NCBI GenBank assembly: GCA_015350385.1
Contig: WNKI01000001.1
Location: 4,768,451 to 4,832,450, forward strand
Direction: 5' to 3'
DNA: 64,000 nucleotides
Origin: Aculops lycopersici
Lineage: Eukaryota; Arthropoda; Arachnida; Trombidiformes; Eriophyidae
Shown here in pieces: positions 21,938-32,315 of this stretch (positions are counted from its first letter, which is position 1; every line of letters begins with the position of its first letter). Below the pieces are notes generated by a model. It had not been told where the DNA came from, searched no databases, and saw only the letters and a program-made list of their open reading frames with translations. The position numbers were made by a program, and so were the translations under genes.

Positions 21938-22105
21938 GTGATTGATCAGCTGATTGTTTAGTTGAATCCGACACTCATACCGCTTCCACTACTCCAAATA
22001 TGGTTACTTGTCAAATTGATTAATTGGCTCGGTGATGGTACCATAACTTGATACCATCAACTCATACAATCTAATTTAGATAAAGTCATAATATCATCTA
22101 ATCAG

Positions 22106-23848
22106 TTATCTGCGAGATCTCTTGTGATGATGCCTAGATGATGAACTGTGCCCCTCATTAGTCGACGGCGATCTGCTCCGATGTCTCTTTGAGTCATGCG
22201 CTCTACTACCGCCAGACCTTATCTTTGAACTTCTATCGCGAGATCTACTTCGGCTACGTCGATGCCTAGTGGACGACATTGATGATAGAATGGGTGACGA
22301 TCTGTCTCGCGAGTTACTACGTCGCCTCGATGACGATACTGCCCTGTCCCGAGACCTGCTACTACGTCGGACATTTCTAGAACTTGGCGAGGAATCGCCG
22401 CCTCGCCGGTGGGAATCATAGTATTGATTACGATCGTCGCGGCTCCTATCCCTGCGCCTGCTGCCATTTGAGTCCCTGCTTCGATCTTCTCTATGCCTGG
22501 ATCCACTTCTATCTCGGTTGCGATCGTGACGAGTCGAACTTCGATGATAGTCTCTGTGGCGATCTCGCGAGTCGTCTCGCCGGCGCTCGTCCCGCGACGA
22601 AGGGCGTCTATCGTCTCGCAATCCTCTGTCGTGCTGATGACGGCGGTTGTCATCTATAGTTACAATTTTGGGTTGTGGTTTTACAATGGCATTATTAGAA
22701 TGATTTATCTTAAGCGCACGACTACCAAGAAGAAATCCGTTCTGTTGGATAGCGTTTGCAACAGATGATTGATTAGTAAACTCAACAAAAGCAAATCTAG
22801 TTGGCTGAGTATCATCTCCAGCCATTCTTATATACTTGACTTCACCGATGTCATTAAAAAACTTCAACACTTCATCTGGATTCAGGGTGGAATCCAGATT
22901 TCCAATGTATACTGTTCTTCTAATCTCCTCTAACCTGATGGGATCAGTTGATATGGGTAATTGTGGATATTGTGAGAGACCCAGGGCGGTGAGACGAGGA
23001 TTCATAGTTGCAATGTATTGTAAACCACCTGGACCCACTATTACGTGACTAGCAACTCCAAAATCGAAATTTGTCATGTACCTGGAACCTGAAATCTCAT
23101 CTAATGCTGCCTCTTTTGCTGGTATCTCATGATGCGGATAGGGTAATATAATGAGAGCTCTGTCGATAAAAACTGTATTAGTTAGATGTAGAGCCAGTGA
23201 AACGCTAGACGGTTTTACAAACTCAACAAAGCATACCTTGAAGTTGGTCTCAGGATTCTCATGATCAGAATGGTAGAGTTCGATATTTGATATATCACCT
23301 ATGTAACTGAAGAGAGTTTTAAATTGATCAATGGTTGCCGATGGTGCAACGTTGACCACTTGAATTATACGGAACATTTCTTGCTGTTCCGTATCCCGAT
23401 AGTTGCTATCCCTTGATGAGGAGCCTAATTGACCATTGTTATTATTATATCTGTCATCGTCGTCAGGATTGCAATATGGACCATATTCGTCATTTAACTG
23501 TTGATTTTTATGTTGCTGTTTATCACTATTATAAATCCTTGCGTCCTGATTGGAGTTTTCATAGTCATGGTTGTCGGTCGGTGGTTTAGCTGCAAGAGAT
23601 TCACTGGCGTCGGGGGGATCAATATTATTATTATACATATTAAGATTGTGAGTGCTATTTATATTGTTGTCATAATGATCTACACTTTGTTGGTTGTAAC
23701 TGTTTCTATGCAAATCCTCAGGCTCTTCGTCTGAGTTTTCCATATCCATTTCAACGGGTTCCAAGATATCGTTAGCGTATGGATCGTCATGGTTACGGTT
23801 CACAACATTAGCGCTGTTCGATGTTTCATCGAAATCAGCTGGATCCAT
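22106..23848 (-). CDS. SREK1: SREK1-like SR splicing regulator with two RRMs, 580 aa
   Basis: Nuclear splicing regulator. The acidic, Asn-rich N-terminus is followed by RRM1 from about residue 158 (RIIQVVNVAPSATIDQFKTL, then CFVEF and FIDRALIILPYP). This matches the distinctive SREK1 RRM1, which ends in ALIVVPY-type text. A linker with TMNPRLTALGL follows, then RRM2 from about 310 (RRTVYIGNLDSTLNPDEVLK, then RFAFVEFTNQSSV). From about 400 to the end the protein is an RS domain full of SR, DR and RD dipeptides. Human SREK1 has one canonical RRM plus a weaker second one, so the layout fits. The ATG at 23848 (MDPADFDE) is a good start. Single exon. Confidence 0.88.
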   Translation of the reverse strand: MDPADFDETSNSANVVNRNHDDPYANDILEPVEMDMENSDEEPEDLHRNSYNQQSVDHYDNNINSTHNLNMYNNNIDPPDASESLAAKPPTDNHDYENSNQDARIYNSDKQQHKNQQLNDEYGPYCNPDDDDRYNNNNGQLGSSSRDSNYRDTEQQEMFRIIQVVNVAPSATIDQFKTLFSYIGDISNIELYHSDHENPETNFKVCFVEFVKPSSVSLALHLTNTVFIDRALIILPYPHHEIPAKEAALDEISGSRYMTNFDFGVASHVIVGPGGLQYIATMNPRLTALGLSQYPQLPISTDPIRLEEIRRTVYIGNLDSTLNPDEVLKFFNDIGEVKYIRMAGDDTQPTRFAFVEFTNQSSVANAIQQNGFLLGSRALKINHSNNAIVKPQPKIVTIDDNRRHQHDRGLRDDRRPSSRDERRRDDSRDRHRDYHRSSTRHDRNRDRSGSRHREDRSRDSNGSRRRDRSRDDRNQYYDSHRRGGDSSPSSRNVRRSSRSRDRAVSSSRRRSNSRDRSSPILSSMSSTRHRRSRSRSRDRSSKIRSGGSRAHDSKRHRSRSPSTNEGHSSSSRHHHKRSRR

Positions 23849-24709
23849 CTTGTCCTATTTAGCACTTGTTGGTGCTACCTTGTTTGTATAATAGTGAATA
23901 TATAATAGTAGAGAATAATTTCAGCCTTCATCGGCAAAATGCATGAATAAAGTCAATGGAGAAAATGATGAAATGTGCTGTCAAAATAAGTTTGTTTTGA
24001 TTAGTTTTCGCGCAACCTCGTGGTCGCGGCCAATCCACACACAGGACAGGATACCACGAAGGCGACCGTCTGTCTCTGTACTACAGCCTCCTGTTTCACA
24101 CACAAACAGCACCATTGCCACTGCCATTCATTGCATCGCCGACTGCGGCAACTCAACTGGAGCAGTAGCCAATACCACTGCGCAGCAACATCAGAGTCTG
24201 ACACAAAATGCGCCATTTGTAGCAAGCAACTCACCGGTAGACGATAGAGATTTTATTTCGAGTAAACTGGAAGTCCATCGAGCGGTGCGCAATTTAGCCA
24301 GCAAGGTAGTATTTGTGGCAACATTATTACTGTACTTTGATGTCATATTACTCACTCTCACACTATCCTATTCCTAAAACACATTGACATTTTTGGGCCC
24401 ATATTGCAGGTGGCCACGCGGGCGAGAGCACTGCAACAATCAATCAATTAACCTTTGTTTACACTGGTGTAGGGAATTTCAACTTTATCATTCGACAGGT
24501 GATGATAACTACTGGACATCGAAGACACGACGCTAACCTCATAAGATATCTAATACTACAAATCCCTTGAAAATTGATTCAACTCGGAATTTACAGAAGC
24601 TAATAGATAGAAATATACCAAATAGCAATATTAGATCTAATAGAATAATTTATTACTTTGTCCAAATTTTAATCAGGCAAAATAGAAGACCAACTAAACA
24701 ACTCGCATA
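23849..24709. other. divergent intergenic region between SREK1 and DNAJC25
   Basis: About 860 bp serving as the shared 5' side of two divergent genes. A 144-codon open frame at 23943-24377 has no recognisable domain and an odd composition, so I treat it as chance. No other signal stands out. Confidence 0.4.
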
Positions 24710-25783
24710 ATGTCTCATCAAAATACACTGACCATCTCACCTAGGACCATACTATCTATTACCTTGTTGTTGGTTATTTCACTCATTGGAATTGCACAAG
24801 CCTTCGAGGGAATTCCAGGTATCTATTGTGGAAAGGAGAATTGTTATGATGTTTTAGGTGCGACTAGAGAATCGACGAGCGATGAGATTATCAGGCTGTA
24901 TCGTGGCCTTGCTAAGAAATGGCATCCTGATAGATTTCATGGCAAGAGCAAGGAGGAGAGATTAGCCGCTACTGAGAAGTTTCGTGCGATCGCCACCGCC
25001 TATGAAGTTTTGAAAGAGGAAGAATCTCGTAAGGATTACAATGATATGATAGATGACCCAGAACAATACTATCGCCACTATTACAGATACTATCGAAGAA
25101 ATATTGGGGGCAAAGTGGACGCTCAATGGGTCATCCTTGTAGTAGTTGGCCTAATCTCAATGTTCCAATATTATGGCATGCAGTCCAAGTACAAAGAGGC
25201 AATCGACCACTTTGCTTCTGTGCCCAAGTACCGTTTTAAAGCTCAAGAGATTGCTAAACAAAAAGGTCTGCTTCCAATTTCAGACAAGAGAAGCGCCAGG
25301 GATGAGAATGGGACCAAGCGTAGTCGCCACAAGTCAAAAGAGGAAGTGCGAGAGCAAGAGGAAGCTGTTCTTAGGCAAGTTATTGAGGAGAATATGGACA
25401 TTAGGGGTGGACATGCAAAGCCGGATATAAAGAATATCCTGGCAATTCAAATCCTTAGGTCACCAATTTTGATTTACAATTACTTGTACTGGTATTGTAG
25501 ATGGGTCTATTTGTTCGATATCAAAGGCGAACCATATGGCGACGACGAAAAGATTTATTTGATCTGCAAGAATCTAGGTGTGAGTGAGGAGCAATTGTTT
25601 ATGGACGAGGATGCTGATTCGCTGATAAGACAGGAACTTTGGATAAAAGAAAAGTTTATCGCTTGGAAGAAGAGAAAAGACCAAGAGATGAGAGAGAAGA
25701 TGGCCGAGAAGCCGGGATACAAGCGTTATCGACGATACCTCAAGAAAGGAGGTCCTGGCCAGATAACATTCTTGGATGATTAG
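24710..25783 (+). CDS. DNAJC25: DNAJC25-like ER membrane J-domain protein, 357 aa
   Basis: Type III Hsp40 co-chaperone expected in the ER membrane. A signal peptide or anchor covers about residues 13-31 (ILSITLLLVISLIGIAQA). The J domain starts at YCGKENCYDVLGATRES and carries the essential HPD at 72-74 (KKWHPDRF). A transmembrane helix lies at about 140-156 (QWVILVVVGLISMFQYYG). The remaining region has the conserved YKEAIDHFASVPKYRFKAQE text and a charged C-terminus, as in DNAJC25, at the usual length (about 360 aa). The ATG at 24710 is followed directly by the signal sequence. Single exon. Confidence 0.93.
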   Translation: MSHQNTLTISPRTILSITLLLVISLIGIAQAFEGIPGIYCGKENCYDVLGATRESTSDEIIRLYRGLAKKWHPDRFHGKSKEERLAATEKFRAIATAYEVLKEEESRKDYNDMIDDPEQYYRHYYRYYRRNIGGKVDAQWVILVVVGLISMFQYYGMQSKYKEAIDHFASVPKYRFKAQEIAKQKGLLPISDKRSARDENGTKRSRHKSKEEVREQEEAVLRQVIEENMDIRGGHAKPDIKNILAIQILRSPILIYNYLYWYCRWVYLFDIKGEPYGDDEKIYLICKNLGVSEEQLFMDEDADSLIRQELWIKEKFIAWKKRKDQEMREKMAEKPGYKRYRRYLKKGGPGQITFLDD

Positions 25784-25928
25784 CATAGTTTTATACCAAT
25801 ACAAACCTTTTTGGCACAAAGGCCTGTGCATCGTTATATGTATCTTCTATTGCAAGATGGATATTAATGATGTACATACAGTGAAGATTATATATACAAA
25901 CATATATATATATCCCTAGATGAGCTGT

Positions 25929-25934
25929 TTTATT
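25929..25934 (-). terminator. poly(A) signal for the HMG-box gene
   Basis: Minus-strand AATAAA, about 127 bp past the stop of the HMG-box gene. It lies in the short convergent interval after DNAJC25. Confidence 0.5.
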
Positions 25935-26060
25935 TTTAAGAAATCAAATATGATATTATAGTATGAGTTGAAGAGTCCAAATGTGATAGTTGAACATAAA
26001 ACATCATTGACTTGAGAAAAGAATTATAGTTTCTAATACTTCGGCAACTAATCTAAAAAT

Positions 26061-27161
26061 TTATTGCTCCTGAGCACCTGTGTCTGTCTTACTATCACAA
26101 AGTGAACTAGTCAAGTTCTTCATGGCTTTCTCTACTGCTTTCTTCTCTTTCTCGTATCTCTCATGATCCTCCTCGGACATTTCCTTGTACACTCTCTTTT
26201 CATCCTCTGGCAGCTCTCTCCAGACATCAATCAACTCTGCCATGGTCAACTCCTTTTTAGGACGATGCATGACAAAAAAATTGAAGGCATTCCGGGGATT
26301 CAAGGGTTGTAACATGGACTCTTTGAGCTTCTTTTTCAAGCTTTTCTTGAAAAGTTTCTTCTCTTTCCGGGCTTGGTCTAGAAGTTTGTAGTCATGCTTT
26401 GATTCATACTCCGCCATGGCCTTCTTATAGTCGCTCAAATTCTGAAGGTACTTTTGCTCATATGGAAGTTTCTCATCCTTGGTAAGATTGTACCACATAT
26501 TAGCGGCCACTTTTAGATGACTCACTTTGGTCGTGGAAGATTGGACTGTGTCTTTGATCTTGTCTCTCTGGTCATCTGCGAATAATAAGAATGCACATTT
26601 TGGTCTCTTAGGTCGGTTTATAAGGAACCTCAAATCTTTTGGCATTTCTGAGATCAGTTCTTCCTTGCTGAGATTTGTCAGGTTCCCACTCGAATCATTA
26701 GCCATGCATTTGTATAGATGCTTGGTGGTGGCCACATCAATCATCTCCTCCAGATCGAGCCTTTGACTGACTGTTTCACTAATGATCTCTTTTTCAATTG
26801 TTTCCTTGGACATCTGCTCTAGCTCTTTGATCACTTTGTCAGTTTGGTTATCATGCTTCGCCAGCAAAAATCCAACATGAGAAATCCAAGAATTCTTTTG
26901 CTCTCGATATCTCAAGGCATCCACAATGGCCATCTGGAAATACTTTCTCTTCCCCTCTGGCCTGAGATTGCGCCAGGTCTCCAAACTCGAGACACGCTTT
27001 GGAGTTGGTTCATGTTTTTCGCCTCTCGACTTGGATTCATTTGCTGCTGCTATAGCCTCCTGCTTAAAGAACCAATAAGGTGGCCTCTTCTTGGTAACTG
27101 GAAATAATTCTTTGATTATCTTGCTAAACTCTGAATTCAGAGGGTATTTGGATTTTAACAT
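26061..27161 (-). CDS. protein with three HMG-box-like domains, 366 aa
   Basis: Lys/Glu-rich DNA-bending-type protein. Box 1 is degenerate, about residues 25-88 (KKRPPYWFFKQEA, then SLETWRNLRPEGKRKYFQMA). Box 2 is the clearest, about 183-253 (RPKRPKCAFLLFADDQRDKI, WYNLTKDEKLPYEQKY). Box 3 is about 286-345 (PLNPRNAFNFFVMHRPKKEL, VWRELPEDEKRVYKEM). Charged linkers, probably helical, separate the boxes. The ATG at 27161 (MLKSKYPLNSEF) has no obvious mitochondrial presequence. TFAM and nuclear HMGB proteins have two boxes, and UBF has more. This could be a divergent TFAM-like or a nucleolar UBF-like factor; I cannot decide. Single exon. Confidence 0.75.
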   Translation of the reverse strand: MLKSKYPLNSEFSKIIKELFPVTKKRPPYWFFKQEAIAAANESKSRGEKHEPTPKRVSSLETWRNLRPEGKRKYFQMAIVDALRYREQKNSWISHVGFLLAKHDNQTDKVIKELEQMSKETIEKEIISETVSQRLDLEEMIDVATTKHLYKCMANDSSGNLTNLSKEELISEMPKDLRFLINRPKRPKCAFLLFADDQRDKIKDTVQSSTTKVSHLKVAANMWYNLTKDEKLPYEQKYLQNLSDYKKAMAEYESKHDYKLLDQARKEKKLFKKSLKKKLKESMLQPLNPRNAFNFFVMHRPKKELTMAELIDVWRELPEDEKRVYKEMSEEDHERYEKEKKAVEKAMKNLTSSLCDSKTDTGAQEQ

Positions 27162-27944
27162 TATCCAACAAATGTTCGAATAGGGATCACCGATGATAAA
27201 TCAATTAGGTGCCGTCTGTCATGGAACATATTTGCAGTGTTCAGAAAGCATGTCAACAGAAGCAGTCACACTTATAGAACTGGGAATTCTATAAGTGAGT
27301 AGTTTTCTTTGTGCGACAACAATGCAGTCGTTGTATCAAGTTACACATTCAGAGATCTACTCGTTGGATATTTTTTACATATTCTTTCGACTAACACTAT
27401 CACTATTGGATACTACCCTGATTAGTCCACACTAATTAACCTCCGCTCATCAAGTCCAATCTAACGAGAATAGATCCCAGATCTACGAAACACAATAGCT
27501 ATCAACCAAAACTGATGAAGGCTCGTTCTAACGAGTTTGATTGGTAAGGCTACAGAAAGATCAAGAAATTCAACTGACGATAATGATGATCAGGATCTAA
27601 TATGATGTCAAACTTGCATACAGGCCAATTTCAGTAACCCAAGCCTTGGGTATCCTAATTCTCAATCTGATCCGTCTTAGTGTTTTCAGGTGTCATTGGG
27701 GTTCAGGTCCAAGAAACCGCCGGTCCCCTTCTTAGTCCGCAAACATAATAATCTCTGGTTCGCTTATTCGAGGTCTCTGCAACATAGAGAGCTTTACAGT
27801 CGGGTGTAAGCTCGATACCATCAGGATATTGCAATACCTTCGTAGCGATTGCAGGGTTCTTATAAGAAAGTGAACTGAAAATACATGGATACCCTGGTAC
27901 TCGGTTGAACTCCCTCCATTAGCTTGTTCCTATCTTCAGTGTTA
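27162..27944. other. intergenic region, HMG-box gene to BLOC1S5-like gene
   Basis: About 780 bp without a gene. It contains a hairpin at 27269-27297 just upstream of the HMG-box gene. I see nothing else to support. Confidence 0.4.
27269..27297. repeat. perfect inverted repeat, 11-bp arms, 7-nt loop
   Basis: CACTTATAGAA at 27269-27279 is exactly complementary to TTCTATAAGTG at 27287-27297. It sits about 110 bp upstream of the HMG-box gene's ATG. Confidence 0.85.
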
Positions 27945-28421
27945 TCATTTGGCACTTCGTAAGTTCTCCTCGAATTTAAGATACTTCCTCTGAAGATCTA
28001 GTTCAGCGCTGACGAGAGACTCACTGAGATTATCCAACTTGATTTTCATTTCTCGATCTAATTGTTGTCTCTTGATCTCGAGTGCCTCTCTTGTGGGTCC
28101 TAATGTGTCAGTCTCCTTCTTCTTGTATATCTCTTGCACCTCAAGTAATTTACTGGTTCTATCCACAAGAATAGTTAGCTTGTTGGTTAGTTCGTCTTTG
28201 AATTTATCACATTGATTGCACATATGGCCAGAATTTGTATCGTCCAAAACGCAAACATCTTGATTCATCTTGAGGAGCCTATCGAAGTTCTCCTCCAACT
28301 TTGGCTTCTCAATCTGCTCTCTGACGATGTATGAGATCTGACCGGAGTTAAATTTCTGGTGGTCGGCGAGACTGATGATAAGCTGGTTAGCCGACTTCAT
28401 AGTTGCTTGCACGTTCGACAT
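27945..28421 (-). CDS. BLOC1S5: BLOC-1 subunit 5 (Muted)-like coiled-coil protein, 158 aa
   Basis: Small, mostly helical protein. Near the N-terminus it reads LADHQKFNSGQISYIVREQI followed by EKPKLEENFDRLL. This matches the BLOC1S5 pattern, in which L-x-DH, then G-x-(V/I)-x-Y-(F/I)-V-(K/R)-E and an EK-x-x-L element begin the conserved region. The remainder is predicted coiled coil with many Lys/Glu, as in that family, and the length is close to the human protein (about 187 aa). BLOC-1 acts in the biogenesis of lysosome-related organelles. The CxxC at about residue 66 has no counterpart that I recall. The ATG at 28421 is clear. The assignment rests on a short motif recalled from memory and needs a profile search. 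Single exon; divergent from TMEM50. Confidence 0.55.
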   Translation of the reverse strand: MSNVQATMKSANQLIISLADHQKFNSGQISYIVREQIEKPKLEENFDRLLKMNQDVCVLDDTNSGHMCNQCDKFKDELTNKLTILVDRTSKLLEVQEIYKKKETDTLGPTREALEIKRQQLDREMKIKLDNLSESLVSAELDLQRKYLKFEENLRSAK

Positions 28422-28839
28422 GTCGATGCCTCTATCCTATTCAGGCTCTGTTTATAAACTTGAATTTTTTATTTTCGGAAATCTGCAGGCTATCCTTATA
28501 AACTTCAGCATCTCAATTAATCTATGAAATAATTCAATCGGTAATATCTTGGATCAATCAACAGATTAGCTTGTTGATCTAGCCATAGAGATAACCACGT
28601 GCAGTTTTATCAGTCTGAGTTGGTAAGAAAATGTCGATTTCACTCGCGTCGCTGGCCAAAACAACCACACTGACGTACCTACATTTTTCGAACCATCAAA
28701 AATGAAAGTTTTTCTCTGCATTTGAGCATTCGAAAACACTTGTCTAGAGAAAAATTGCATATTCTATTGTTCCAAACCCATCTATTGAATTATATATTCA
28801 TTGTAACTGTATCAAATTTATAATAGAAAATCGATCACA
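28422..28839. other. bidirectional promoter region, BLOC1S5-like / TMEM50
   Basis: 418 bp between two divergent start codons. It probably contains both promoters. No core element is obvious to me. Confidence 0.4.
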
Positions 28840-29384
28840 ATGGAACATGTAAGAGCAGGTGTCAGCTCTCTCCAGAGCCATATTAGAGATTCGCTCGATG
28901 TTAGTGAGAAGAGAAACCTTTTTGCCTCGATGATGGCTGGCTTATTTGTAAGTATAGAACCTCCTAATGTGCATATAATATAATGCCAAGTCTTAATTTG
29001 AATTAACACACAAATCTTATTCTCGAATAGTTTTTCTCCGGCTGGTGGATAATCATTGATGTTGGGGCCAGATACACGTCTAATGACTTCCATGGCGCTT
29101 TCTATACCTTTGGTATCTTTGGAACTCTCTCATTTATCATTGTGAACTCAATATCCAACAGCCAGCTGAGTGATGACACGAACCAGGGGGCAGCAAAAGG
29201 TTGCTTGTTAGTTGGCTTTATTCTAGGTTTTAGTGCCTTGACTGGTTCAGTTTGGATATTGATCAGTGAGTATGGATCTGGAAAGTACCCCAATCCATAC
29301 CCAGGAGTGGCGCTACTAATACAAAATATACTCATATTTCTAGGATCTCTAACCTTTAAGTTTGGTCGAGTCGAAGATCAATAA
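28840..29384 (+). CDS. TMEM50: TMEM50 family four-helix membrane protein, 153 aa, two exons
   Basis: Exons 28840-28947 and 29031-29384, with an 83-nt GTAAGT...TAG intron between. Joined in phase 0 they give a protein the length of human TMEM50A/B (about 157 aa). Conserved features are SEKRNLFASMMAGLFFFSGW (across the splice), WWIIIDVGARY, the NSISN motif after helix 2, WILISEYG, and the end FLGSLTFKFGRVED. Four hydrophobic helices are visible. Members are ER/Golgi membrane proteins of poorly defined function. The ATG at 28840 starts MEHVRAGVSS. The TAA stop is part of an AATAAA at 29380-29385. The intron is supported by homology on both sides. Confidence 0.92.
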
Positions 29385-29385
29385 A
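29380..29385 (+). terminator. AATAAA overlapping the TMEM50 stop codon
   Basis: The hexamer contains the TAA stop (29382-29384). It is the same arrangement as at AGPAT. Confidence 0.5.
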
Positions 29386-30028
29386 GAACATGTATGTAAT
29401 CAGCCCAATCAGCGAACTGATATTTACCCTCAACAGGACAGTAGCCATAAAGGGATTCAACTTAAAAGACGAAATTAGGACATACATATTGTAAGATAAT
29501 TACGACATCAATAATCATAGACTAACCCTGGTCCGAGATCAATCGACCCGGATTCCAAGTATCCTAGACTAACAATTGGGTATGTTTTCCTTAGTCGAAT
29601 CAATTATTGCATTATACAACGCGAATTGGAGTCTTGATATCAAGAGACTCGACATTTCGTAGCAAAGAGAAAATAAAACACCAGAACCGTTCACAAATAC
29701 CGTTGCATTCGACTTCAATAATGAAATGCAACAACTATTTCCAGTTTATAATTTAATATTTCTGACTACGTGATCACTACAAATAAATATATAGATATAT
29801 TCAAGTGAGAGAGAGAGAGAGAGAGGGGGGATTTGGATAGGATTCATTCAATAGGGAATCCAGTTTTGGCACCCAAATCAACCCGGTGTCGTTCGAGTAT
29901 CCAATCTCTGTTGAAACCTTCCCGGTACATAGGTATTGTATCACAAAAGAGTGTAAAGATTGGTGTCGTTACAATCGCATTACATTCATAATGTAACCGA
30001 TTAGTATTCTGATACCCAAATCATCTGA
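29386..30028. other. intergenic region after TMEM50
   Basis: About 640 bp, AT-rich, with a short (GA)n run at 29806-29825. No gene seen. Confidence 0.4.
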
Positions 30029-30424
30029 TTAGTTTTGACGATGTTTGTGGGTAAAATGTGTTATCCATGATGCCGATGCCTTCCCTCTGGGGTTTTCAAC
30101 AAATGCACCATTCGTGGTGAAGGTTTTTCCATAGAAGAGTTCCCATAATCCGAGCTTCCGACTATAAAAGAATGCATGTCATGTCAGTAGTATTGGAACT
30201 AACCGAACAAAATGCTCGTCAAAATTCGATACTATATCTACAAAGAGGCCAACTGTTGAGGTGGCCAAATGTGAGAGGGACATGGAAATTGTGACAATGA
30301 ATATAAACAATATTAGTCGCATGCATTCAACCAGCGAGGCCAACGGATAGTCGACCATCGGAGGTATCATGTTTGGTAACTTAGGTTCGCTAATATATGG
30401 GTATTCGTCGATGATGTTGTGCAT
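30029..30424 (-). CDS. small predicted membrane protein, 117 aa, two exons (unknown)
   Basis: I do not recognise this protein. Exon 1 is 30204-30424, starting MHNIIDEYPYISEPKLPNMI. It has one clear hydrophobic helix (RLILFIFIVTISMSL) and a second moderately hydrophobic stretch. Without splicing the frame ends shortly after NFDEHFVR. A GTTAGT donor follows at once, and a TTTTATAG acceptor lies 42 nt on. Joining to exon 2 (30029-30161) keeps the frame and adds KLGLWELFYGKTFTTNGAF and an NPRGK segment before TAA. The aromatic, Gly-containing text looks like real protein. The intron is very short and unsupported by homology. The N-terminal cytosolic tail followed by a helix suggests a small ER or organelle membrane protein. 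Confidence 0.4.
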
Positions 30425-30826
30425 TTGAATTGATTATTGTTCTATCCTGTCTGTGATTGTTAACCTAATAGTATTAATAATGATAGTAATCGTGATGCAA
30501 TGGATTATTTTCTTGTGTTTAGTATTTGGTGAGTTGGTTCAGTAGTTTGCCTGATGAGCGATGATGAGTGATTCGGTTTTGTGTTTTGTCGCCTCGAGTT
30601 CAAGTTCAAGTTATCTAATGTGCCCCCGTTTCTCGTCTATGAATATCAAACTCTTTTGATGCTGAAGTTGCTGTTGTGTTACCTATTGATGCTAATGATT
30701 TTGCTGTTGAATAACAAAGGTAAGTTCATTTCTCGAACTCTCTCGCTAACATCCCTTCTACTAGACACCTCACAACTCCTTCAGCCATTCAACTTGAACT
30801 CTTTGAGGTGCCCTCTTCTAGTGGTT

Positions 30827-30857
<31 letters not shown>

Positions 30858-32268
30858 CAGTTGTCGTTGTTGTCGACTTCTCTTCCTTCCGCCACAAGCA
30901 ACAGGTGAGACCAAGTCTCGGGGAGTCTGCGAGGCTGATGGAAGTGGTAGTGGTAAAGGCTGCATCAGCTATCTATTGCCAAGACTACAACGCTGCAACA
31001 CTAACAAAAGAAACGGCAGTAGCTAGCTAGCAGACTCGCGCAGGTAAGTTCATTCGCTTATCCATTCACTCGACTCTCTCAAGCTCTCGAGCTTAGAAGA
31101 CATTCTGCAACCTGTTGCTTGCGTTCGGCTAGTTCAGCTCACCTGTGGAACTTCAGCAGTGTGGCAAAATAAGCAACACGCGGCAGTCTCGACTGCGGTA
31201 GCAGCGGCAACAAGTGTTAGCTTGCTAGCTCGCCTTCCTTCCTTCTTTTCTCGCTGAATTTTGCAGGTTCAGCTCTCAAAGTTGTGGTTGTTTTTGCTGT
31301 TACGACTTCCCCTGAGCTTCCTTCTCCCTAGCATCACAATTTTTTAGTATCGATGGCTAAGTCGGCAGGTAGACGCAGGCAGAATGGCAGCCAGGCTCTA
31401 GAGAGTGAGGGCTTTTATCTTGCGTCTCTATTAGCTCATAGATGAGGCACGGGCTCAAACTCAGCAACACGAGGTATCTTTCTCTTTCTATCTCTCTCTC
31501 GCTGGCTCCAACTCCAACGCGTACTCGCTCTCTATCTCGACACTCTTTGCTCACGGGACAGATGACTTACAGATATCAATGGAATGCTCGAGGTTATTGT
31601 TGCCACTCGTCTACCACAGTTTATGGCGACGATTCAAAAAACATTGTAACAAGGGCTCAATATCGAACGCAGATGAATTTACAGTCAACCAACGAAGCAA
31701 AAGTCGGCTCCTGCATGCCAAGTAGATAGACTAATGCAATGATTCAATCGCTTTATCTCAGTTGGAACTCTTCCCGAGGCGCGTTTCTCCGCCCTTGCTG
31801 GCCCGCCATCCCCTCCAACTAAGAGAACCTACGTCGCAAACTCTCCAAGGCGGAGTTAGGTAGAAAGATAAGAGGTACTGAGAGTGATCGGCGGGTCTCG
31901 ATTGTTGCTCACGTAGGTGATGTTGTGCAGTTGTTGTTGCAGCAACAACCAACTAACGCAACAGCAGCCACCTGCAGTTGACTCGAGAGAACGTTTTCTT
32001 TCAGCTGCAGGTAACTCAATGAACTTGAAAAAGCCACAGACACGAAGTAAACGACACAAGAGGTAAGAGGGCCAATTGGGTTACAATACTGCCAACCACT
32101 TCAATGGAAACCGACGCCTCGGGCTCATAATTTATCATTCGGCTTGGCGCTGAGGAAGTTGGCGCCTTTCAGTGAGGTGGGCGGGCACACATTTCATGAC
32201 AACTTGTTGCCGGCGAAGACCATTTCTTGTTTGTAGCTAGACTTGAAAATATCACAGTCTTAGTCTCT

Positions 32269-32273
<5 letters not shown>

Positions 32274-32312
<39 letters not shown>
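32274..32312 (+). repeat. (TC)n microsatellite
   Basis: About 20 uninterrupted TC units in non-coding DNA. Confidence 0.95.

Positions 32313-32315
<3 letters not shown>

Noticed and set aside
22033..22059. 8-bp inverted repeat TGATGGTA...TACCATCA between AGPAT and SREK1
   Set aside because: Arms are short and the loop is 11 nt, so chance is a reasonable explanation. It might be a shared terminator hairpin, but nothing supports that.
22219..22768. Arg-rich frames antisense or out of frame to the SREK1 RS domain
   Set aside because: Shadows of SR-dipeptide codons. The SREK1 frame has clear RRMs and explains the region.
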